DNA from: Candidatus Amesbacteria bacterium
GTDB lineage: Bacteria; Patescibacteriota; Microgenomatia; CAZETR01; Amesbacteraceae
Assembly: GCA_030681075.1 (NCBI GenBank)
Contig: JAUXUE010000052.1
Span: 1-8,780, forward strand
Direction: 5' to 3'
DNA length: 8,780 bases
The notes beneath the pieces are model-generated. The model had not been told where the DNA came from, ran no database searches, and saw nothing but the letters and a program-made list of their open reading frames with translations. This document shows positions 6,101 through 8,780 of this stretch, one piece after another. The translations under genes and the position numbers were made by a program. Numbering within the stretch: the stretch's first letter is position 1; each line of letters opens with the position of its first letter.

Positions 6101-8780
6101 TCTCACTGCCAGCCAACCAAGAGCAATTAGTCCAACACCAGAGGCAACAGCAATTGCTACCTCAGGTGTAGTAAGAAATGATAAATCAATCTTGTCCAAA
6201 ATACCCAGTGATCCACCGCCAATTACCCAATTACCATCTTTTATCCGCTTTAATAGATCTATTTTTTTACCTGGCAATACTGGTTTTGATTGTCTAGCAG
6301 GAGAAGTAACGATAACTGATTTTGGAGTCAATTGATTATCATAAACAGTATTATCAACAATTGTTGTTGCCGCTGGGGGATTGAGGTAGTTGTATATAAG
6401 ACCCAAGCCATTTGTGAGAATGTTTCCAGTAATTTTTAGGTTATCTTCAGTAGTAGATACTTTATATTTAGTTTTGTACTCTGAATACATTTTCAAAATC
6501 ATATTTGCGACTTTTGCAAGCCCAGGGTCTCTAAAATGTTGTCCCACATTATCACTGTCTTTACCAATGTCAATATTGTCTCTTTTTAATATGCCATTTG
6601 GATCATCGACAATTTTGTTTAGATCTAACAATTGACCAGGTTTATTTTTAAACGCGTTTCTCAACAAATCGTTATTGTGGTCAATTACTATTTTTCTGGC
6701 TGCGCCCCTAGCGGAATTTAAATCTTTTTGTTCAAAGGCAGTGATTCCAAAAACCTTAACTCCGTATTTTTCTAAAAATTTCAATGCTGAGTCTAAATCT
6801 ACCTCAACTAATTTTGAACCATTTTCTTCGACAGTTCCTTCAAAAAGAATAATGACTGACCCATAAATACCCTTTTGTGCATCTTCTCTAAATGTGGAGG
6901 AATTATTTATAAGTGCAACTATTTCGGCCGGAGTTGCACCTATCATATGAGCCGAGTCTATACCGAGCCTAGATGGCAATGATCTAGTAACCCCAAAGCT
7001 TTGTGTGTCGTTTCCGATGCTCACGTTTGATCCTCCTAATATAATTGCTTCTTTACCATTGATATTCATAGCTGGGTTTCCTTGATAAATTTTTGTGTCA
7101 TATACGATTGGTTTGACGGGTAATTTCACTTGTGTGGGTACCGGTTGTGATTTATTCCAATTTCTCACCGCCGCCAGAACCTGTGGATATATATTGTTTT
7201 TATAATTTTTTTCAGTTGCATGCACGACATCTAAATCAGGAGTATATGTTATGGGAATAGTGTTTTCATTTTCTAGATTCTTTATTTCAGCAATTGTAGT
7301 TTTCAATGCTTTTTTGGCATTTTCTGTTAATGGTTGTTTAGTGAGTCCTATTTCATAGTATGACGGTACTAAAATAATTACTTTCAGCCCTAGCTTCTTA
7401 GATTCTGAGACCATATGTTTTATATGGTCGATGTCTCCGGGAAGTGGATTATTAGTACCAGCAGTAATAATGATAACTTTCGCATTTCCAAATGTATTTT
7501 TCTTTTTATCAAATTCTTGTCTTAGATCGCCTGCGCCTAGCCCAGAATAAGTCCAGGTATTTCTGACTAGACTAAAGCCCCCACAAAGCGAGTCACCAAA
7601 ACAAATTGTATCTTTCAGTTCTTCCTTCAAAATAGCATCTGACACCTGATTAAGGACGACTGTTGGAATTAGCGTCGGAGCTGATTTTATTGGGACTAGT
7701 GTTCCTGGAGCTTTGAGAGTTGCGGTGGGTGCGACCGTGGCTGATTTGGGGGCTAGGGGAGTGGGAGTTATGGATGTTTTATAATTTAATGCACCAACCG
7801 CAAAAATGATTGCACCCGATATTAATACTAAAATAGAAACAATAAACCATATCCGGGTACGAAAAGTGGATGATCCCTCAAATATTTTTTGTGCATTGTA
7901 TAAAAGTATTACTGCAGATACTAATGAAATTGTAAGGCCAACGGCTAATATTGGCGTGGAAATAGCAGTGGTAATTACAAACGCTAATCCAGCCATAATT
8001 ATCGTCAAAACAGAAGTTATTGTTTCTACTGGATTATTTTTTATCCAATTTAAAATATCTATTAAGAGGTTTTGGCCGTTTTGCTGGGAGGTTAACGTTG
8101 GCGAATATTTATCTATTATTTCAGCTTTATTAATATTTTTTGGGTATGTCGCGTTTTGCAAAAGATCAGGTATATTATTGAGATATTCTGGATAGTTTTT
8201 GTAAAAATCAGAATCTTTCAATCTTATTATAAAAATCTCAGAGTAAGTGGAATGATTTTCGAGATTAGTACGGCTGGTCGCATCTAAAATTTTATTTATT
8301 TCCGTTTGCTGGTCCGACGGCAATAATGGCGCTGGTGTGGATAGTACTAGCTCACCAATTCCATTTGGAGCAATATTTCCATTTGAGAGGATTTTTGATA
8401 TGGGTATGGTTACAGCTCTGCCCGGTACGAAAGTATACTCGTCAGGGGAAAGTGTTTGACCGTCAACTTGCACTACAAGATTATCAGATGAAAGAATTTC
8501 ATAATATCTTGTATTTTTATCTACTGTATGTGGGGTAGTACGTGGAGAGTTATTTATTAATACTTTTCCTGCTTTCGAGGAAGAAGTTATTAGAATACTA
8601 TTGGGGATGGTTACGACAAGTGAGGTGTTATCATCTGAATATTTAATCGAAAATGGAGCACTGGCTCTGATGGATGAGGAAGCCGTTGGTTTTTCATCGT
8701 TTGTCGGGTAATTCACCAAAATATCATCATCTGAATAATCAAGCCTGATAATTTTTTTGAATTCAACTTTACCATCCAGT
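182..8780 (-). CDS. Giant multi-domain membrane protein (SGNH x2, PP2C phosphatase, kinase-like, metallopeptidase-like), 5'-partial
   Basis: One open frame ends at TAA (182-184) and stays open to the window edge, so the start lies outside. The first in-frame candidate start, TTG at 8719, is preceded by 20 more open codons reading like ordinary protein (ending ...RLDYSDDDI). Domain order: beta-rich N-terminus, three membrane spans, Pro/Thr linker, two SGNH-type domains, membrane hairpin, PP2C phosphatase, second hairpin, kinase-like domain, multi-span region, helical region, Cys-paired beta region, HExxH domain. About 11-12 membrane spans are visible. The PP2C and first SGNH domains have complete catalytic motifs; the others are divergent. 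Only 14 Cys occur, all in close pairs, 12 of them after residue 2382. I know no characterised protein with this architecture. I infer a cell-envelope protein for surface remodelling, signalling or host interaction. The reading frame is certain; the role is not. Confidence 0.95.
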   Translation of the reverse strand, partial: LDGKVEFKKIIRLDYSDDDILVNYPTNDEKPTASSSIRASAPFSIKYSDDNTSLVVTIPNSILITSSSKAGKVLINNSPRTTPHTVDKNTRYYEILSSDNLVVQVDGQTLSPDEYTFVPGRAVTIPISKILSNGNIAPNGIGELVLSTPAPLLPSDQQTEINKILDATSRTNLENHSTYSEIFIIRLKDSDFYKNYPEYLNNIPDLLQNATYPKNINKAEIIDKYSPTLTSQQNGQNLLIDILNWIKNNPVETITSVLTIIMAGLAFVITTAISTPILAVGLTISLVSAVILLYNAQKIFEGSSTFRTRIWFIVSILVLISGAIIFAVGALNYKTSITPTPLAPKSATVAPTATLKAPGTLVPIKSAPTLIPTVVLNQVSDAILKEELKDTICFGDSLCGGFSLVRNTWTYSGLGAGDLRQEFDKKKNTFGNAKVIIITAGTNNPLPGDIDHIKHMVSESKKLGLKVIILVPSYYEIGLTKQPLTENAKKALKTTIAEIKNLENENTIPITYTPDLDVVHATEKNYKNNIYPQVLAAVRNWNKSQPVPTQVKLPVKPIVYDTKIYQGNPAMNINGKEAIILGGSNVSIGNDTQSFGVTRSLPSRLGIDSAHMIGATPAEIVALINNSSTFREDAQKGIYGSVIILFEGTVEENGSKLVEVDLDSALKFLEKYGVKVFGITAFEQKDLNSARGAARKIVIDHNNDLLRNAFKNKPGQLLDLNKIVDDPNGILKRDNIDIGKDSDNVGQHFRDPGLAKVANMILKMYSEYKTKYKVSTTEDNLKITGNILTNGLGLIYNYLNPPAATTIVDNTVYDNQLTPKSVIVTSPARQSKPVLPGKKIDLLKRIKDGNWVIGGGSLGILDKIDLSFLTTPEVAIAVASGVGLIALGWLAVRLGWLTKIKTKFASYNKKILIFVILGGIVLGILGFIAWPIIMAGGLSGLGAGVGGAGTAPLAAMVGLVKSDKNVGIASKASKDHPNTNEDSSFVVGPFAGVFDGVSTVKGSEKASAQARKQAIENIDAYIEKFGLERINNLTETEARKLIVKILSGINKKLVAGKFGATTASIAYLGNGFVVTGNVGDSRVYAHFLNKDNNKQYIKRLTKDNNYIYNYLQENFDKLTANKEFDKIMDDLANSEDISGVIRNFPGISKVVEYVIQRNPGMSREDALIELTNTVTKVLGNTEDVEIDMRVITIGNNVILQRLGIFTDGIHDNLTEQKISEIMESKVSNQYIADALVKAAVEKSNSSSQRRKRDDMTAVVIDFTKENDTGTGFGNNYAGAISGFGSGLGASLDPAIVHLLSQNSTYIANYLNIYFPNIVIAWNNLTTFNIGQIWEGVGKNLAPMAIVISIVGSVGLLIEAIKSNWLAKYNFNRKFVIIAILGGIVLGIVGWLGIIGLSGLGAGVGGAGTAPLAAIWSLFPEKSSLQIRQAPKTIKIKTAEELPIIEIKRSETKYLALNNDTSLLGSTVELSEYRLTIDGNPRKVIIKEPRHDNYIDSGLDEKEGIYQDAIYAELSSQMGVAPVFYGIVKFDDGVWGYAIDMIDGSDISEKKSTYVTSQTVSDIWDIFARAWNYQYLPGGDSQFMVTKRGRAFVTDVVSFSGNTRIITPSNKIYNTDDSIRTLMKQINFVKMSNNKIKINDYKYGLKLAKDLAFPISGKYLVSGSRYLERNSLYRDDRFNTEVDSLKLGTIITDPEGTRWQKTAKGLWFIIDKPRREALFVIDQYKKLGIAIENYNQETQVQKLNSVNPMTLGVLMSTPWGMSKGFRWALSVLPNDNWLKINVYPVVKAIDNILWFPLHSAGYLILNYLPGNLLPEVKNWLWEEGGVRWIGDFWNNNFTNSGKFNLTQDEKAPVLSGNPSALGQKWYEFVKLPFKIVGIVGFDDKIRWPSLSMMFGYLILLIQGVSNFYSNFEIQLIKYIYEPFPVIQSYLTHLFLGFQASFEYPTFIFKEISTLSLPAWLTPISTLILTLIQNILIQASSNPIGAIYPTLVLIALVFVIPISIVHITRVLITLMEASIKHVKTGNLSKRNFLIWSAALALSSFVVYKSPFLVKIPEISPETVDVAIKLAVENPRLLENAMEKEANNIYYQLQKDNKYNFQPNKSYKTLTAQIKDAVTMYGENNVYYSQDQTKLKRSDFVKIANNYLAQPNQTPLMFLKDNIPPELFDIAIGVGGNDTGVSGLFMSKNSGFYRRLTKPVKLEQLSQQYKQEIKSLVDYINNEFEISGQKVSLSKIIAFYLRKNQGDLRLALVDTGLALEQITRNDVVNFSGMNTGFLQSASLSNIELLLKIEDPFGKIGNYHDITQQVNPAKEDSNWYNQDSNLSILNQVGDIYHSMQIAMLLSSFTPEFIHLSIIYHNLDETYSKQGILKAAKDYDAGAQLIEVNTYLETLPKEKPLFKSQNPCAKGMNIIPSVYAAESGFEDPCPLFSMQNLNYQLGRVTETVKGWFSPPPPPPTPIRDGESQDFTIKDIKYFCTGTKDEFGNDLLGTESTIVMNLPDGETHTVIDKDVYYCDKGFRLTCSEGKCVQNTNLHLNQVRIFITLRDEYGNETDTSLIPNLRLLAGLYPDENGNITYDMGEIIELSASYFLNPESSDEINIPLTIDRSKLTQMYYGADDDTMGGNGYRLTLRVPKGLKLKNDYSWKYDIDTSDYIKQVEKRNKIYIQGNWDERSLMLLDYALMDLPQDMYNYRIFQSYKKQSQMPCPGIACASTYDIPHVSFNTSLSISKLTVWHELAHSYSNNKGLNALLPHNYNDRVLKTIVDSTGFYFDSTMNKWILPPTSPVLDLPKPNSLECDLSNTNCNKFDKYQFTNPQEMLAVWAENYVSDSADFCDSLPSYCYIMKDLFQNREYKNGEWINKLQPHKND
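290..652 (-). other. C-terminal HExxH zinc-metallopeptidase-like domain
   Basis: Encodes about residues 2690-2810. A helix carries WHELAHSYSN, a canonical HExxH zincin motif with H2712, E2713 and H2716 (plus-strand 572-586). Downstream, a second helix NPQEMLAVWAENY offers E2794 as a third ligand, the arrangement of gluzincins such as the anthrax lethal-factor type, although the spacing (78 residues) is an inference. Cys pairs C2774/C2781 and C2811/C2818 flank this helix. Family assignment is tentative; the motif itself is clear. If active it would be an extracytoplasmic protease at the very C-terminus. Confidence 0.65.
653..1579 (-). other. Cys-paired, beta-rich region with hexaproline linker
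   Basis: Encodes residues 2381-2689. It starts with C2383 and C2404, then a linker WFSPPPPPPTPIRDG (six Pro, plus-strand 1418-1435). Beta-rich sequence follows with C2454, C2492, C2500 and C2505, in a pattern suited to disulfides. A strand-rich part (about 2514-2612) contains IFITLRDEYGNE and GYRLTLRVPKG, like an immunoglobulin-like or carbohydrate-binding sandwich. C2683 and C2688 (MPCPGIACAS) precede the peptidase-like domain. No family is claimed. Confidence 0.45.
1580..2629 (-). other. Unrecognised, mostly helical region
   Basis: Encodes residues 2031-2380. It is largely predicted helix: a Glu/Asn/Lys-rich start (about 2038-2080), then amphipathic helices (about 2178-2200, 2210-2240, 2300-2350) with a Gly-rich turn at IAIGVGGNDTGVSG. 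It has no Cys and no membrane span. The segment DLRLALVDTGLALEQ is strongly helical. I do not recognise the fold; its placement just outside the last membrane span suggests an extracytoplasmic stalk or adaptor before the C-terminal domains. Confidence 0.4.
2630..3127 (-). other. Central multi-span membrane region
   Basis: Encodes residues 1865-2030. Hydrophobic stretches: about 1867-1885 (LSMMFGYLILLIQGV), 1903-1920 (weaker), 1937-1956 (PISTLILTLIQNILIQ), 1962-1990 (YPTLVLIALVFVIPISIV) and 2009-2025 (FLIWSAALALSSFVVY). The loop MEASIKHVKTGNLSKRN before the last span is strongly basic and so probably cytoplasmic, which puts everything C-terminal outside. Four or five spans; the exact number is uncertain. 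Confidence 0.75.
3128..3949 (-). other. Unrecognised region between kinase-like domain and membrane cluster
   Basis: Encodes roughly residues 1591-1864. The first half is mixed alpha/beta and polar. A compact piece at about 1637-1692 contains ITDPEGTRWQKTAKGLWFII, which looks like a small beta domain. The second half is aromatic-rich (many Trp, for example KNWLWEEGGVRWIGDFW) with moderately hydrophobic helices at about 1726-1750 and 1763-1790 that may lie on the membrane surface. No family recognised. Confidence 0.4.
3950..4447 (-). other. Divergent protein-kinase-like domain
   Basis: Encodes residues 1425-1590. The order of elements fits a kinase or aminoglycoside-phosphotransferase-like fold: strands ending in RKVIIKEPR (K1466 as the beta-3 Lys); a helix with E1482 or E1492 as possible partner; a hinge-like GYAIDMIDGSDI; then PGGDSQFMVTKRGRAFVTDV, resembling an HGD..NFLV catalytic loop (D1559) followed by a DFG-like TDV (D1574). 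The catalytic loop lacks the usual His, and the Asn position is missing or replaced by Q1561. It may be an atypical kinase or a pseudokinase. Proximity to PP2C supports a phospho-signalling role but does not prove it. Confidence 0.45.
4535..4765 (-). other. Membrane hairpin cassette 2, preceding the kinase-like domain
   Basis: Encodes residues 1319-1395. Spans lie at about 1320-1340 (APMAIVISIVGSVGLLIEAI) and 1354-1375 (FVIIAILGGIVLGIVGW), joined by the basic loop KSNWLAKYNFNRK, and it ends in the same linker, GLSGLGAGVGGAGTAPLAA. It aligns with cassette 1 through the second span (shared ILGGIVLGI) but lacks a few residues between that span and the linker. A Gly-rich stretch after PP2C (GAISGFGSGLGASLDPA, about 1258-1274) may be a decayed third linker copy. 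Confidence 0.85.
4539..4597 (-). repeat. 59-bp GC-rich direct repeat, copy A
   Basis: Identical at 58 of 59 positions to copy B at 5913-5971, same orientation and same reading frame. It encodes the Gly/Ala-rich linker GLSGLGAGVGGAGTAPLAA. The only difference is C4577 versus A5951, a third-codon position in an Ala codon. It is far richer in G+C than the surrounding gene. Confidence 0.97.
4985..5911 (-). other. PP2C-family (PPM) Ser/Thr protein phosphatase domain
   Basis: Encodes residues 937-1245. PPM motifs appear in order: an NED segment (960-962); FAGVFDGVS with metal-binding D975-G976; GATTASIAYL (1039-1048); VTGNVGDSRVY (1054-1064); RLTKDNN; VTKVLGN (like the usual LTRALG); LGIFTDGIHDN with D1187; and KRDDMTAVVIDF with D1234. 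All key metal-binding Asp positions are present, so activity is plausible. The domain is about 310 residues, longer than a typical bacterial 240-260, because of a helical insert at about 1085-1150. PPM enzymes dephosphorylate Ser/Thr with Mn2+ or Mg2+ and often oppose Hanks-type kinases. Confidence 0.93.
5912..6166 (-). other. Membrane hairpin cassette 1, preceding PP2C
   Basis: Encodes residues 852-936. It has two spans, about 853-877 (AIAVASGVGLIALGWLAV) and 891-914 (ILIFVILGGIVLGILGFIAW), joined by the basic loop TKIKTKFASYNKK, and ends in the Gly/Ala-rich linker GLSGLGAGVGGAGTAPLAA. The second span has repeated small residues (GG, GxxxG-like) suited to helix packing. The same arrangement recurs at 4535-4765 before the kinase-like domain. 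Confidence 0.85.
5913..5971 (-). repeat. 59-bp GC-rich direct repeat, copy B
   Basis: Second copy, 1,374 bp from copy A. The adjoining membrane-span sequence is clearly related to that next to copy A but much less conserved at DNA level, so identity peaks sharply in the linker. Confidence 0.97.
6482..7063 (-). other. SGNH-like domain 2, degenerate motifs
   Basis: Encodes residues 553-746. It parallels the first SGNH domain: a beta strand ending in ILGGSNVSIG gives GGS in place of GDS (S564); a block II-like Gly occurs at HMIGATPAE; the block III strand VIILFEGTVEENG has GTVE where GTNN is expected, so the oxyanion Asn is missing; the C-terminal DSDNVGQHF (H728) followed by a helix replaces DxxH. 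Ser and His are kept while Asp and Asn positions are altered. It could be a binding domain, an inactive partner of domain 1, or an enzyme of a divergent subfamily. Confidence 0.55.
7154..7618 (-). other. SGNH/GDSL hydrolase domain 1 (catalytic residues present)
   Basis: Encodes residues 368-522. The SGNH blocks are in order: block I TICFGDSLCGGF with nucleophile S377; a Gly-rich block II (YSGLGAGDL, 391-399); block III ITAGTNN with N423; block V DVVHAT with D497 and H500, followed by a helix, as is usual after DxxH. About 155 residues is slightly short but acceptable for the family. SGNH enzymes hydrolyse esters of lipids or of acetylated sugars and peptidoglycan; the substrate cannot be told here. 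C373 and C379 bracket the active site and could form a disulfide. Confidence 0.85.
7652..7774 (-). other. Pro/Thr/Ala-rich linker after span 3
   Basis: Encodes residues 316-356, dominated by Pro, Thr, Ala, Leu and Val (for example ITPTPLAPKSATVAPTATL). Such low-complexity linkers commonly separate a membrane anchor from an extracytoplasmic domain. Here it joins the third membrane span to the first SGNH hydrolase domain. Confidence 0.75.
7784..8026 (-). other. N-terminal membrane region, three predicted spans
   Basis: Encodes residues 233-312. Three long hydrophobic stretches are visible: about 234-253 (SVLTIIMAGLAFVITT), 256-274 (ILAVGLTISLVSAVILLY) and 290-311 (IWFIVSILVLISGAIIF). The loop between spans 2 and 3 (residues 275-289) carries K278, R287 and R289, which by the positive-inside rule makes it cytoplasmic and places the following SGNH domains outside. 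Confidence 0.8.
8030..8780 (-). other. Beta-rich N-terminal region of the giant protein
   Basis: This encodes residues 1-230 plus 20 codons before the TTG. The first 130 residues are rich in Ser, Thr, Asn, Val and Ile with alternating polarity, as in extracellular beta-sandwich folds. The element YSDD occurs twice within 35 residues (RLDYSDDDILV and SIKYSDDNTSLVV), hinting at short tandem beta repeats. From about 134 to 230 the sequence becomes helical and polar, leading into the first membrane span. I cannot assign a family. Confidence 0.45.

Noticed and set aside
5859..6335. Plus-strand open frame of 158 residues
   Set aside because: It is antisense to the membrane hairpin and Gly-linker region; its Pro-rich content is just the complement of Gly codons. 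No start signal or protein-like pattern.
7806..8195. Plus-strand open frame of 129 residues
   Set aside because: Antisense to the N-terminal membrane spans; its hydrophobicity reflects complementarity.
182..8719. Alternative genetic code with TGA as Gly or Trp (code 25 or 4)
   Set aside because: The giant frame contains no in-frame TGA and uses TGG for Trp and GGN for Gly, so the standard bacterial code suffices.

Overview
The window is almost wholly filled by one minus-strand gene. It encodes a giant, multi-domain, multi-pass membrane protein of at least 2,865 residues whose 5' end lies beyond the window. Residue numbers in this annotation count the TTG codon at 8719-8717 as residue 1; that codon is a numbering reference and probably not the true start. 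A second minus-strand gene starts across the giant gene's stop codon and runs off the low-coordinate edge. No RNA gene, CRISPR array, insertion sequence, promoter or terminator could be supported, and no stretch without a gene exceeds a few bases.

Organism: the DNA is AT-rich, genes are packed with overlapping ends, TGA behaves as a stop (no in-frame TGA across the giant ORF), and the protein carries Pro/Thr linkers and many membrane spans. This resembles an uncultivated small-genome bacterium of the Patescibacteria/CPR type (Microgenomates-like). That is an inference from style; no phylogenetic marker is present.

Layout of the giant protein, N to C (high to low coordinates): (1) a beta-rich N-terminal region (to about residue 230); (2) three membrane spans (about 234-311); (3) a Pro/Thr linker (about 316-355); (4) a complete-looking SGNH/GDSL hydrolase domain (about 368-522); (5) a second, degenerate SGNH-like domain (about 553-746); (6) a membrane hairpin plus Gly-rich linker (852-936); (7) a PP2C-type Ser/Thr phosphatase with its metal-binding Asp residues intact (937-1245); (8) a second copy of the hairpin plus linker (1319-1395); (9) a divergent protein-kinase-like domain (about 1425-1590); (10) an unrecognised region (about 1590-1865); (11) a four-to-five-span membrane region (about 1865-2030); (12) a helical unrecognised region (about 2031-2380); (13) a Cys-paired beta-rich region with a hexaproline linker; (14) a C-terminal HExxH zinc-metallopeptidase-like domain.

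The most interesting points are the fusion of esterase, phosphatase, kinase-like and protease modules in one polypeptide; the duplicated membrane-hairpin cassette placed before both the phosphatase and the kinase-like domain, with a GC-rich 59-bp core that matches at 58 of 59 bases; and a charge pattern that would put these domains outside the cytoplasm. In the downstream gene the good coding frame shifts by -1 at a G-run that forms a GGGTTTA slippery heptamer.
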